The translations under genes and the position numbers were made by a program. Shown here piece by piece: positions 1 through 11,290 of a stretch of 64,000 nt of DNA (position 1 is its first letter; the number at the start of each line of letters is the position of its first letter). The stretch is from the NCBI RefSeq assembly GCF_029407905.1, contig NC_073634.1, positions 24,751,501 through 24,815,500 on the forward strand, written 5' to 3'. The notes under the pieces are model-generated. The model had not been told where the DNA came from and did no database searches. It worked only from the letters and a program-made list of their open reading frames with translations. This DNA is from Bubalus kerabau. Its lineage: Eukaryota; Chordata; Mammalia; Artiodactyla; Bovidae.

Positions 1-54
1 GGCTGAGGCAAAATGGACTCTTATAGACGAGCCCAGTCTGAATCAAGGAAGCCA

Positions 55-320
55 GAGATTCACTCATTCATTCACTCAATAAGCATTAATCGACGACCTC
101 TATGTTCTAGCCACTATGCTGCATGCTGCTGATACAGTGATGAGTTGCACAGAACTGGCCCCTATCTTCAGGGAATTCTGATTCTTGTGGGGAGACTGAC
201 AAGACAAAACCAAATCAAGTAAGAATTCAGACAAATAAATCAGTGCAGGCTGTCCTCAATGCCCTGAAAAAAGGATGAGAGATGGTGAAATCAAAGGGCA
301 CCCTCTCAAGATAAGTGAAC
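55..320 (-). repeat. L2 LINE fragment
   Basis: The plus strand shows the antisense L2 pattern: a (ATTC)-rich run, then a degenerate 'tattgagcacctactatgtgcc' stretch, then a 'ggggagactgacaagac' block. These match the L2 3' region in order. It is an old, diverged fragment. No frame survives. Confidence 0.55.
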
Positions 321-944
321 TCTGAAAACCACTCTACTAGGGGGTGCCAGTTAGCCCCAGGAGATAGGTTTCCATCCGCCCAGCCCTGGGCTCTTTTCCC
401 TACATATGGCCACTCTTCAGATCATCCTATTTTGATGTCAGAAACCCAATATGGATTTGACTTTGGTTCCTTGATTTACCATGTTGAGGCTTTAATTTTG
501 CTTCTGGAACTAATAATTTAATTATTAGCAAATGAATTAGCATTAAGCTTTTTCATTTGGAGGCCTACTGAACTGTAAACCTCTTCTTAAAATTTCTGAA
601 GGGACTTGGAAAAAAAATGATAAATAAGGGTTGAGCAAATTGTCAGCCCTTCATTGGTCTTTTAGGAGCTCTTTCACAAATTGGTTCACAGCAGAGTAGT
701 TAATAAGCACCAGCTTGTCACTTTATAATACAAAGACACTCACTTCATCTTCCTTAAGGATGCTCTAGAAGGAGAGTGGGAAAGTTAACACTGTGCATCA
801 TATCTTCCCTGTAAGCAAATATGTTTCTTTACTGGTAGAGCTAGAAAATTGTATGTGCAGTTTACTAATTTTTTACTTTAAAATTTTTGTTTTACTGTTA
901 GATTTGATTAACACTGAAGATTAATAGTATAAAGATTAGCACAT
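321..944. other. single-copy AT-rich DNA, no feature seen
   Basis: No repeat family or convincing coding frame was recognised. A 68-codon frame at 315-521 has no recognisable motif and is treated as chance. Confidence 0.5.
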
Positions 945-1345
945 CTTTCATTTTACTGTAGATTATTTCAAACATACAGAAAAGTTTAGAGGATAAATAA
1001 CAAAATGTCATGTATTGTCATCCAACTAAGTCATATAATAAAATTTTACCATATATGCTCCAGATCTCTTTCTTCTTCCCTGTCTCTTCCCTCTCTCCCT
1101 TTCTTTCATCTCTCTTCCTTCTTTCCAAATTAAAGTCTTATACATGTAGCTAAAGCCCCTGTAACTAACCTGTCCCATTACTCTCCTGCCATCTGTGAAA
1201 GTAAAACCTATCTTGAATTTCCAGTTTTAATTTTTGTGTGATTTTTCATTCTTAAATTATATATACACCCATAAACAATACAGAATGTTGATATGATTGT
1301 TTTCCATCTTTATTAATGAAATATTCTAACTTTAGGTGTGGCATC
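945..1345 (-). repeat. L1M-type LINE-1 3' UTR fragment
   Basis: The block 'atttcaaacatacagaaaag' followed by a diverged 'ccatgtactcatcacccagc' analogue and a pyrimidine-rich stretch is the antisense of old mammalian L1 3' UTRs. The subfamily cannot be fixed by eye. Confidence 0.45.
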
Positions 1346-2329
1346 ACTTGGTTGTATCATAAATATTTTAAAAAGAATGTTCATGTTGATAGCAAAATTG
1401 ATTAGATACCTAAGAGATAAAAATGAAGCCAACATAAGTGCTGGAAGAAATAGATTGTCAGGAATAGGAAGTAAAATAGTATCAGAGAGTAGGTGACTTA
1501 GATATAAAGTGTTATAAAGATATAAAAGAGTATAGGAGGGTAGGTGACTATACTTTTTTTTAAAAAAAGTAGTCCATCTTTTGACAAAAAAGGTAGATCA
1601 AATATGCAAGTTAATTGAACAACCACTGAGAGCCACAGATTTTCATCTACATTTAAGACTACTTGTTGTGTCAATGCCTCCATGAACTTTGAATTTTCTA
1701 GATTATTCTAGAATTTTCTTCTTTATTTTGTGACAACTTCCTCTTTAGGAAGGAAAGTGACAACTTCCTCCTTTAGGCCTCCGTTCTATCTACCTCTAGT
1801 ATATGATATAATGCATATGGTATTTGCTATGGTTTGTTTACATGTCTCTCTCAATAGGTTGAATGTTGTTTGAGAGCAGGGTTCATGTCTTATTGTATTC
1901 TCAGGGTATAGTCCACAGGAGGTAGTTAATACAGTCTGAGGAGTGGATGAGAAATCCAAATCATGGAAAATCTTTTAGTAGTTGGCTTCTGAAGACAAGA
2001 TACTTTAGTGAAAATTAGCTTAAAGTATAGAAAAGGAGGTTTTATCTTTTGGTCTTCAATTAGGCCTACAAAAAGGAAATTTCATGTAAAAGCTGATAAA
2101 TATTACTAACAAAGCAGAGAAATTACTTGGCATTTGGCTGTAGACACTGGCAATGTATGAGAAGTGTGTATCAGTATACAGATCATTTCAGGAAAGCTTT
2201 AATTTTACAAATTGCCAATTTTACAGATCACCTGGAAAATAACTTCTATTCTTATTTAGGGATTTAATTCTTTGTCAACTATGAGGATTTAAAAAGCATT
2301 TATTCTTGTAACTTGGAATACTGGGATTT
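1346..2329. other. AT-rich DNA, little recognised
   Basis: Around 1855-1935 there is a weak L2-like end ('gagagcagggttcatgtctt'). A short local duplication of 'gtgacaacttcctc' occurs at 1730-1770. No coding exon was recognised. Confidence 0.4.
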
Positions 2330-2432
2330 TGTTGTGTTGGGATTGAATGAAACAATTCTTCTAAAGCGCTTAGCATAGTGTTTGGCAAATAGCAGGTACT
2401 GAATAAACATTCGCTTTACTATTATTAGCTGA
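2330..2432 (+). repeat. MIR SINE, 3' part
   Basis: It carries the MIR 3' signature 'aaagcgcttagcatagtgtt' followed by a 'aggtactgaataaacatt' block. The tRNA-derived head is missing or too diverged to see. Confidence 0.7.
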
Positions 2433-3864
2433 TCCCATACTTAGATTCCTCTAATTTATACTACATTTTCTTGGTATATGGTATTTGAAGGGGCTCCCCA
2501 CTCTCTGTGTGTTCATAGTAGTGCATTAGTAAAGCTGCTAGCTCAGAGAAAAGAAGGCATCAAAAAAATTCAGACCTTAAAATTAAGCTCATAATGGGAA
2601 ATTCTTGAATGTTTTGTGAATTAGATATGAAAAATATAAGAAAATTATATATATATTTAAATTGAAATAAAGTTGACTCAATATTGTATTAGTTTCAGGT
2701 GAAGGGGATTATATATTATAAATATATTTTTGCAGAATTAGGAAAGTCATTGGAATATTATAAGTATCTTAGTCCAATTATAAGAAGTACTTATTATGAA
2801 TAATGTATCACATGCATGAAAAAAGGGCGGTGTCTAGTTTCATTTCCCTAAAACACCTTTTCAACTGTGAGTTTGAGGCAGCTGTGGTTGACCAAAGTAT
2901 AACTAGTGAGGTCCACCGTAACTAGCGTGTGTTTACATTTTGACTCATGGTTCCTATCAGACTTTAACACAGAGGAACAAGTAATATTACTCAGCCTTCA
3001 GTGTTTAATCTTCCATTGTTTTTGTCTTCCAAGTTGTTTCAGTTTGTAGAAAAGTTCCTTTTCGATTACAATATGTAGTCCTGATTTCTGCAATTTTTCC
3101 TCATTTGTCATTTTGGGGTAGCTATGAAAATCCTATAATAAGCTTCTTATTTCCCAAATCCCTGCATATAAGCCTTATTGAGTTGGATTCATCCTAAATA
3201 CATTGTGAAATCACATCAGCACTTTCAGATCAGCAGGTTACTTCTTAATAAATTTCTGTCTTAATGTTAGACGCTATTTTAAATATATGAAAAGGAGCAG
3301 TTCCCAAATGTGTGTAACTACTTCCAGGGAATAGTAAACCAGAGCGTATAATTAAATGAAGGGCCTAAATCTTTATTATGCTGTCACTGGATATTTGAAT
3401 GACTAGTTGTAAATGAGTTCTAGTCATATAAAAGTCATTTTCTATGAGTAAAAAAATAAAAATCCAAATTTCCCTATTTTGAAGTATAGTTCCAGTTCCT
3501 GGGTAAAACTAGCAATGAAATCGACATGTCTCCACAGCTAAAACAGACAGAGGCTTACAGCAATAAACTAAACCCACAGGCGGGGGTGGGTGGTGGGGGA
3601 AGAAACCTTTGAACCCTGTTTTTTTGTTTTTTTTTTTTTTTCTTTCTTCTGAGCTGATTGGATAGTTTACTCACCTAATTTTGTCTTGTCACCAGAAAGT
3701 CAATTCTCCATTCTAGAATTTCTTCCACTCAAGTAAACAGTATTGATGCATATAATCTGGATGATAAAAAGAAAAAATTCTTTTAAGAAATATCTGGATA
3801 TATGCCTTGAATAAAGTCCTCATTTAGGTCACAAAAATGTATTCAAAGAGAAACCAATCAAAAA
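2433..3864. other. AT-rich DNA with a short LINE-1 scrap and poly-T
   Basis: At about 2640-2720 the text resembles the antisense 3' end of a ruminant LINE-1 ('gaaataaagttgactcaata', then 'attgtattagtttcaggtg'). A T-run lies at about 3620-3642. Nothing else was recognised. Confidence 0.4.
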
Positions 3865-4075
3865 TAATAACAACATTAAGTACCATTTATTGAGTATCTC
3901 CTATGTGACAAACCTTTAACATGCTTTATTCCTTACAGCCAATTGTTGGACGAGTGATAATATTTGAATTTTAGATATCAGGAAATTTCTGTTCCCACTG
4001 GTCAAGTAATGCACCCAAGTTTGCACAGCTGGAAGTATGAAGGCTGATATTAAAATTCCAGTCCATCTGGTGGTA
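3865..4075 (-). repeat. MIR SINE
   Basis: Antisense MIR: 'ccatttattgagtatctcct', an 'acatgctttattccttacag' block, then the 'gtaatgcacccaagtttgca' region equivalent to the MIR core. Diverged, near full length. Confidence 0.7.
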
Positions 4076-4173
4076 GTGCCTGAGAACCTTTATTTCTTTC
4101 TTCTGCAAAATACAATTAAGATCCAAATTACCCAGGGGTGAATAACAATTATTGCAAGCCCTATTGATTAGTT

Positions 4174-4374
4174 TGGGCTTCCCTGGTGACTCAGAGAGTA
4201 AAGAATCCGCCTGCAATGCAGGACATCTGGGTTTGATCCCTGGGTTGGGAAGATCCCCTGGAGAAGGGAGTGGCTACCCACTCCGGTGTTCTTGCCTGGA
4301 GAATTCCATGGACAGAGGAGCCTGGTAGACTACAGTCCATGGAGTCACAAAGAAATGGACATAATTGAGTGACT
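4174..4374 (+). mobile_element. Bov-tA SINE, tail split by BovB
   Basis: The tRNA-Glu-derived head with A- and B-box-like blocks is followed by the BovA body. Its tail resumes at 5203-5222 after the BovB. The whole unit is flanked by an 11-bp duplication, attgattagtt, at 4163-4173 and 5223-5233. This shows the SINE inserted first and the BovB landed in its tail. Confidence 0.9.
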
Positions 4375-5202
4375 TCAGTTCAGTTCAGTTCAGTCGCTCA
4401 GTCGTGTCCGACTCTTTGCGACCCTATGGACTGTAGCACGCCAGGCTTCCCTGTCCATTACCCACTCCTGGAGTTCACTCAAACTCATGTCCATGGAGTC
4501 AGTGATGTCATCCAACCATCTCATCCTCTGTCGGCACCTTATCCTCCTGCCTTCAATCTTTCCCAGCATCAGGGTCTTTTCAAATGGGTCAGTTCTTTGT
4601 ATCTTCACAGGTGGCCAAAGTAGTGGAGCTTCAGCTTCAACATCTGTCCCTCCAATGAATATTCAGGACTGATTTCCTTTAGGATGGACTGGTTGGATCT
4701 CCTTGCTGTGCAAGAGACTCTCAAGAGCCTTCTCCAACACCACAGTTCAAAAGCATCAATTCTTTGGCACTCAGCTTCCTTTATGGTCCAACTCTCACAT
4801 CCATACATGGCTACTGGAAAAACCATAGCTTTGGCTAGATGGACCTTTGTTGGCAAAGTAATGTCTCTGCTTTTTAATATGCTGTCTAGGTTGGTCATAG
4901 CTTTTCTTCCAAGGAGCAAGCATCTTTTAATTTCATGGCTGCAGTCACCATCTGCAGTGATTTTAGAGCCAAAAAAAAATAAAGTCTGTCACTGTTTCCA
5001 CTGTTTCCCCATCTATTTCCCATGAAGTGATGAGACCAGATGCCATGATCTTCATTTTCTGAATGTTGAGCTTTAAGCCAACTTTTACACTCTCCTCTTT
5101 CACTTTCATCAAGAGGCTCTTTAGTTCTTCACTTTCTGCCATAAGTGTGGTGTCATCTGCATATCTGAGGTTATTGATATTTCTCCTGGCAATCTTGATT
5201 CC
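4375..5202 (-). mobile_element. BovB LINE, 5'-truncated
   Basis: The BovB 3' end, with its (TTCAG)n tail read on the minus strand, extends back into the reverse-transcriptase region, where the YADD region appears in degraded form near 5150. It is flanked by a 9-bp duplication, tgagtgact, at 4366-4374 and 5203-5211. The frames are broken by stops and shifts, so the copy is dead. Confidence 0.92.
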
Positions 5203-5233
5203 TGAGTGACTAACTCTAACTAATTGATTAGTT

Positions 5234-5444
5234 CACCCAGCCATTCACTGATATTTCCAATGACTTGAGAGAATTCAGCCAGAATGCACCCCCAAACATC
5301 AGCATCATGACTTTATCTCTTGATGAACCCAAGTACAAATGCTGTGAACAGAACCAACAGAGGTTCAGGTGGCAAATCAAACCAGAATTCATAAAGAAGT
5401 ATTAGATACACAGTAGCTAAATATACTTACACTGCTATCACATG
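5234..5444. other. single-copy DNA, nothing recognised
   Basis: Short interval between the BovB/SINE composite and a MIR pair. No frame or repeat was identified. Confidence 0.4.
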
Positions 5445-5875
5445 TGGATTGGTTTCTAAGTGCCAGACACTGTGAAGAGCTGTATCTGTATTATTTCATT
5501 TTTTCTTCTTAGGCTGGATTACATGGTAGTTAACAACATGGACTCAGAACCAGAGTAGCATGGCTCTGGTTCCTCGAGCAAGCAGTCGAAAATGTTTCAT
5601 TTGCTGTGTCTGTAGAATGGAAATACAATACCTCACAAACTTAAAGTGAGAAATGAGTTAAATTAAAGCCCTTAGAATAGTACTTGCATGGAGACAGCAC
5701 TCAGCATATGTTGGCCATTAATTTTCCTAATGACCCTGTGAGGTAAATATTGATACTATTATGATCCTCATTTACTGTTTAGAAGATTGTGGTGGCACAT
5801 AGCAGAGGTAGGCTTTGAAAGTAGGTCTGTTTGACATTAAAACCTGCCCTCCTCATCACTGCACTGTTCTGCCTT
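5445..5875 (-). repeat. MIR SINE interrupted by a second MIR
   Basis: The left part (5445-5515, 'tgccagacactgtgaagagc') and the right part (5730-5875, 'accctgtgaggtaaatattg') are consecutive blocks of one antisense MIR. Between them, 5518-5728 reads as a sense MIR. The interpretation is an old MIR split by another MIR. Divergence hides any duplication. Confidence 0.55.
5518..5728 (+). repeat. MIR SINE, nested
   Basis: Sense MIR order: a 'gttaacaacatggactcaga' head, a 'tgtgtctgtagaatggaaat' middle, and a 'gcccttagaatagtacttgc' end. It lies in the opposite orientation to the MIR on both sides. Confidence 0.6.
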
Positions 5876-6261
5876 TCAGTACAAAGATACACAGAATGGG
5901 CAAAGAATATATGGGGTGGAATACCACTGCTCAGATGACTTCCTGGGGCAGTCAGTGAATCTTTGCTGAGAGGCAGGGCAAAAATTCCTAGGCCGCTTCC
6001 ATCCAGATGGAAATGTAAATAATGTGAAACTTTCAGTGAAGGCTTAACCACAGCCAGGTGATTCCTCTGGTGGTGATGAAAGTGTATGAATGAAGTATAG
6101 GAGCAGGGGAGCCTTCACACACCTCCAACCCTTCCTGCCTCTCAGAACAGTTACACCCCTTGGCACAAACCCACCAGAGACATCTGTACACACTCACTCA
6201 CAGCCTCAAAGAAGACCACACAGCTGACTTCCCTACCTGTTGGGTGATAGAATTATTAAGC
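5876..6261. other. single-copy DNA
   Basis: No repeat or coding evidence was recognised. An antisense 90-codon frame overlaps the MIR tail and is not supported. Confidence 0.4.
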
Positions 6262-6455
6262 TTCTGCTGGGCATCTTCTCAAAAACCTTATGCACTATGT
6301 GTAATTATCTTACTTAAGAAGTGAAGAAATTAAGGTTCAGAGGAATTAGGTGAATTGTCCAACGTTATTACACAGCTTGTAAATGGACAACTAGGATTCA
6401 AACACTCGTCTGTATCTTAATCCCACAGCCATGTTATCTCACTTTTCAGGGATTG
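6262..6455 (-). repeat. MIR SINE
   Basis: Antisense MIR core: 'gaagaaattaaggttcagag', then 'cagcttgtaaatggacaact', then 'aggattcaaacactcgtctg', in the family order. Confidence 0.7.
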
Positions 6456-7185
6456 TTCCTTTGGTTTGGGAAATTACAAAGTCACGATTTCTCCTGATTG
6501 CTTTTTGCTGTAATCTTTTGACCATCTCTTTTGTTGTTGTTATTGATTTTATTCAAGAGCAAGAACATGCTGTGGAATCCTTGGAGTAGCACCAGAGATT
6601 GTGTTCTAATTTAAGAGGTTGCATCACAGGATTATCTGTGGACCGTTACTCCGCCATGCTCTCTTTCTTCCCCTTCCTACCTCATTATATTTGACATCTG
6701 ATTATTAGAATCTTTTTAGGGGTTTTTAAACACACTTGTGGGAAAATGCTAGTTAAAATGGTTACAGGCAGACATTTGTGTTATAAAAAGGGAAGGAAGT
6801 CACCTTGGGGAATTCGATTTATGTATACTGCAAAGATTTTCTTAAAATTTTCCACAAGATATACATGATTTCACAAGCAAAATGATTAGTCAATCCAGTA
6901 GCAAAATTAAGACTGGTTATTGGACTTGTTATTTTAAGCTCACAGCAAGTTATTTGCTTCTGTACCACAAAGGCTATGGAACAGTTGGAGGACTTGAACT
7001 GACTCACCATCACTCTTGAGTAAAAGGACTGAAGCTTTGTAAATCTTGTCCTTCACCCTCCAGCTCTGACCCTACTGTCCATTTCCTATAGGGAATGAGC
7101 ATGTTGCCTGCAGTAGGTGTTTGTCAAACATTTTAATACCATCTCATCACTGTGATGATTAACAAATGTGTTCTTTTGTAATTAG
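6456..7185. other. single-copy DNA
   Basis: No known repeat was recognised. The last 40 bases before 7186 look like an intron 3' end: a 'gattaac' branch-like block, a short pyrimidine run, then AG. Confidence 0.4.
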
Positions 7186-7291
7186 GGTACACTATGAAGT
7201 CCAGCATCAGACTTCCTGTGGTTCAGATCCTGGCCCTTATACATATGAGTACGTAGAGGGCATGCACTGCATCCATGTTGAAACACAAATG
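7186..7291 (+). other. candidate coding exon, unidentified
   Basis: The segment is bounded by an AG acceptor preceded by 'ttcttttgtaatt', and by a GTAATC donor. It is open in one frame for 35 codons after a single leading base. The encoded stretch begins VHYEVQHQTSCGSDPGPYTY and ends HCIHVETQM, with no repeat similarity that I recognise. It would be a phase-2-in, phase-0-out exon of 106 bp. I cannot match it to a known protein. Chance is a serious alternative, because short open segments with splice-like edges are common in mammalian introns. No partner exon was found nearby on this strand. Confidence 0.2.
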
Positions 7292-8849
7292 GTAATCTCA
7301 TCCTTTAATTCTGAAATGGTTTTATTGTCCTCTACTGGCAAGGATGGCTAATAGCTATCTTGCTTTTATTTCCATAAATATATTTATATAATATGTGTAA
7401 TAGATATAAATATATTTACATATATAATATCTATTCTATATGGCATCCATAATGCCATCTATAGCAATTTTGAAATTTTAAAGCATTAATTCCAGTAACT
7501 AATTCAGGAATAAATCACATAACCACCAATCCCTGTCAACCTTTTCTCCAGTGACCAACCCCCACCTCCAATTTCATGTAAATAACAAACACTCTGGAAT
7601 ATTTTATCTACAGGAAACACTGTTGAGTACAGGAGTAGTAACTGCATTTGCTTATCTTGTTTCACTCAAGAAGGCTTTAAATGTTTTTATGCTTTAAAAA
7701 CATAAAGAAAGAAATCTGGAAGGATTTATCTCTGTCATGACATCATCAGTAAAAAGTGGTTTTTAAAATGGAGACTTCTTAAGAAATAAAATCTGTTGAT
7801 TTTAGCATTCACCTCTCACTTTCATTAAAAACGGAGTTTTCATGTTAGACTCAAGCTTTTCCTGGAGATAGAGATTCCACCAGGGGAAGCAATATGTGAA
7901 GTTATTGCAAGAAGGTTTTTTGTTTTTTTTTGTGAAATCGTGACTCTTGCCAGAGATGTCATATGCTTTAGTTAATTTCCTTCCCAGGAACTAGGAAACA
8001 TTCCCAAGCCCCAGATATGTACAACTGGAAGGCTATTCAGAAGTCAGTAGCATGGGGCTGGAGACTGAATTTTGCATACTTCATTTGTTTCTGGAGATAA
8101 AGCCTCTATTCTATTTTCCTCAAGGTGAAAGTCTAATTCACTTTGAAAATCTGAAAGCCTTATTCCATTGGAAGAAAATGATTATGATTTCTGTCACATT
8201 TATTACTATTTATATCATAATAAATTTACTTAAGGAAGAGGATGGCCTCTGCTGGACTCCTTCCAGAGTTCCCTAAGGAATAAAACCATACAACTGACAG
8301 CCCATGGGACATTGTGTTCTGCCTTTTCCTTCTCAATCCTTTGGTGTTTAAGCTATCCACCACAACACTGTTGATTAGCAACTCTGCACGTACACAGTGC
8401 AACAGTAATTAATGTTCCCCATGTTGACTCTCAGGAACCACAATACCATGAAGTACCCTTCAGGATTGTCAGGGAGAAATTAAATTACACTCAATATAGT
8501 TTGAGAGCAATTTTGCTAGTGGTTTAGGGCACCTCTACAGGGAGGTGCTAAGGTCTGAAGTCAGCTCCTACCAGTTTGTGAGAGCTGATTGTTAAGTAAT
8601 AAACAGTTGTGTGAGCCAGATGTTAAACCTTTGGAATTGGGCCATTGTGGGAGTATTGATATCACAGGAATTGGCATCTGCTAAAAATCAGTTTGTTAGT
8701 TTTTTCTTCCAGGGTACTGGTTTATCAGCACACTGTTGTCTATCTATACCTTTGAAACTGCATAATCTAATTAATATTCATTAACTAGGGCTCAGGATGG
8801 ACAACAGTTTACTGATGAGTTTTGCTAGGTTGAAAAGCCAGTTAATACG
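7292..8849. other. AT-rich DNA with a low-complexity block
   Basis: At 7370-7440 an AT-only stretch contains 'aaatatattta' twice about 33 bp apart. The rest, including a 74-codon open frame at 8052-8276, shows no recognisable family. Confidence 0.4.
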
Positions 8850-9358
8850 TTTTAGTTTTCTGTGGCTGCTGTACCACAAACCTGGTGACTTAGAGCAATT
8901 AAATTTTATTATCTCATAGTTCTAGATGTAGAAGTTCAAGCTCAGTATCACTGAATCAAATTCAAGGTGTTGGCAGGACTGTGTTCCCTCCAGAGTCTCC
9001 AGAGGAGAAGCTGTTTCCAGCATTTTCCAGTTTCTGGTGGCTGCTAGCGTTCCTTGGTTTGTGGTTTCATCACCCCAATAATCAAGGTCAGTTCAAGGCC
9101 AGCATCTGTAAATTTCTCTCTGTTCTATCTTCACATTGCCTTTGTATGAGTGTGTGTGTGTAAACTTCCTCTCTCCTGTAAGGACACTTCTGATTACATT
9201 TTGGGCCCATACCAGTAATCCAAAATAATCTCCTCCATCTTAAGATCTTTAACTTAATCCTATCTGCAAAGACTGATTTTTCAAATAATATAACATTTGT
9301 AGGCCCCAGGAATTAGGACCTGGCATCTTGGGAGGGCTATTTTAAGCCTCCCACAACA
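8850..9358 (-). repeat. MLT1-like MaLR LTR remnant
   Basis: The order 'ttctgtggctgctgtaccac', then 'ttttattatctcatagttct', then 'gaagctgtttccagcatttt', then 'cttaacttaatcctatctgc' is typical of an old widespread mammalian LTR-type repeat, read antisense. The superfamily is likely; the exact subfamily is uncertain. Confidence 0.5.
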
Positions 9359-9832
9359 CCCACCTCAGCAGACTCTTATATACACAGATGTACTGTATTT
9401 TATATAACATCCTTAACTAGTCTTAATGATAGGAACAAATTTTTAATAATGGTAGTAGCAGCTTTTTTTATTGAGTACTTCCTATATACTGGGCAGAGTG
9501 CTCAGCACATGGTAATCTGTTCATCTCAACTATTATCCCTTCTCAAATCTGGACATGTGTGTTCCAATTTCCTAAATTCTTTCTGGCGTTCCAGAATCTA
9601 AGGAGACATGTCACAATATACATGTCCTGCCTCCCTCCAACTGCCACCTCAGTCATTCCTTGGGGCTCTTCATACAACTATTTCCAGGACTTCCAGTTTA
9701 TATAGCTTACTCTTCCTAGCCTAGTTCCATAGTTTCCAATTCTGTCCTTTGGTTATTCTTAATGAGATTATCTCCAGTATCAACACAGGGCTTGAGTAAA
9801 GGGACTATGGAGACTATTAGAGTATTCTCTAA
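9359..9832. other. mostly single-copy; MIR scrap at 9462-9545
   Basis: The 'ttattgagtacttcctatat' and 'gggcagagtgctcagcacat' blocks at 9462-9545 are antisense MIR. The remainder was not recognised. Confidence 0.5.
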
Positions 9833-10053
9833 GACTTCCCTGGTGGCTCAGATGGTAAAGCATCTGTCTACAATGTGGGAGACACGGGTTCGATCCCTGG
9901 GTTGGGAAGATCCTCTCCTGGAGAAGGAAATGGCAATCCACTCCAGTACTATTGCCTGGAAAATCCCATGGACAGAGGAGCCTGGTAGGCTACAGTCCAT
10001 GGGGTCGCAAAGAGTTGGACATGACTGAGCGACTTCACTTACTTACTTACTTA
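9833..10053 (+). mobile_element. Bov-tA SINE
   Basis: Complete tRNA-Glu head with B-box 'gggttcgatccctggg', the BovA body and an (ACTT)n tail at 10036-10053. The frame at 9762-10028 is only the SINE read through. Confidence 0.95.
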
Positions 10054-10129
10054 TGGAGAGTATATCTATTGGCTGGGAATGACTCCTTGGCCAAGTGAGT
10101 GGAAGTCTCTGGGCTACGATCTGGGCCAT

Positions 10130-10645
10130 GTATTAGGTTGCTTCCATGTATTAGCTATTATAATTTAGGGTTGCTGTGAGCATTGGGGTTCATGTATCTT
10201 TTCAAATTAGAGCTTTCTCTGGATATGCCCAGGAGTGGGATTGCTGGATCATATGGTGACTCTATTTTTAGTTTTTTCAGGAACCCTCATGCTATTTTCC
10301 ATAATGGTTTTACCAATTTACATTCCCACCAACAGTGTAGGAAGGTTCCCTTTTCTCCACACCCTCTCTAGCATTTATTATTTGTAGACCTTTTAATGTT
10401 GGCCATTCTAACTCGTGTGAGGTGATACTTCATTGTAGTTTTGATTTGCATTTCTCTAATAATTAGCAAAGTTGAGCATCTTTTCATGTGCCTATTGACC
10501 ATCTGTATGTCTTGTTTGGAGAAGTGTATATTTAGGTCTTCTGTCCATTTTTTGGGTTGGGTTGTTTGATTTTTTGTTATTAAGGTGTATGAGCTGTTTG
10601 TATATTTTCAAAATTAAGCCTTGTTTGTCCAATTACAAACAAAAC
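10130..10645 (-). mobile_element. LINE-1 ORF2 3' portion, truncated
   Basis: The plus strand reads as the antisense of the LINE-1 ORF2 C-terminal region: 'aggagtgggattgctggatc', 'cattcccaccaacagtgtag', 'ttgatttgcatttctctaat'. Both the 5' part and the 3' UTR with poly(A) are missing. The frame is broken. Confidence 0.9.
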
Positions 10646-10985
10646 ACCATCTTTCTCTAGTCACTTGAGAAATGCAATGCTTTCCACTTTTCACTTTCCA
10701 GTTCTGCAGGGCAGCAGCAATACAAATATTATCTTTTTCTTCTCTGGGAAGGATTTTCTGACTTTGACAGGTCCTTGCCCTTTCTCTCCTACAGAACCTG
10801 TGAACTTCATCTCAGTTAAGCTAGAGTAACTGTCACTCAGAATAACCTTTGCTTTGTTTACATGCCTATCCCTGTACCTCAAGACCTTCAGGTGCTTGAG
10901 AACAAGGATATCTTATGTCATTATTGACTGGGGGATTTTTGCAGAAACTAAAGCCTGTGGCCAGCAATTTTTATTGTGTCCAGCC
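10646..10985. other. single-copy DNA
   Basis: An antisense 63-codon frame at 10691-10882 has no recognised similarity. No repeat was seen. Confidence 0.4.
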
Positions 10986-11290
10986 AAAAATTAATTCTGT
11001 TATTTCTCTAGCACTTTGTTAGTTATTCCGTTCAATAGTTACACCTGTAACACCTGTAAAGTCTTCTCCAGTACTGTGAGTTTCATTTTCACGTTCTGTA
11101 TCAGAATCAGTAAGTTTTTTTTTAGGGGGGGCCGCTTTTTCTTGGTTTAATATTCATATTGTCTGAATCAGAACTATATTCTGAAGAACTGCCATCTTCT
11201 GAGACACTAGTATATATGTTGCTCAGACAATCAGAGATAGTACTCATAAAATTCACCAAAAAATTCTTCACTGCAAATTCCATGATGCAT
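10986..11290 (-). pseudogene. possible piggyBac-like transposase N-terminus, broken
   Basis: Reading the minus strand from an ATG at about 11283 gives an acidic, serine-rich start (MEFAVKNFLVNF, then SEDGSSEYSSDSDN). After a frameshift in homopolymers near 11115-11130 it continues DSDTERENETHSTGEDF, then TGVTGVTIERNN, a stop, and QSAREITELIFG. An acidic leader followed by an F-x-G-x-x-G-V block and a 'EI-ELIFG' block is how many piggyBac-type transposases begin. That match is from memory of the family, not a search. The DDD catalytic core is absent. It could instead be a chance acidic frame or a processed pseudogene of another gene. Confidence 0.25.

Noticed and set aside
4369..5025. Overlapping open frames on both strands
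   Set aside because: They are Bov-tA and BovB sequence read in wrong frames. The same frames recur at every BovB copy.
9762..10028. 88-codon open frame as a small gene
   Set aside because: Most of it is translated Bov-tA. The same peptide (for example SLVAQMVK and HSSTIAWKIPWTEE) appears in other Bov-tA copies.
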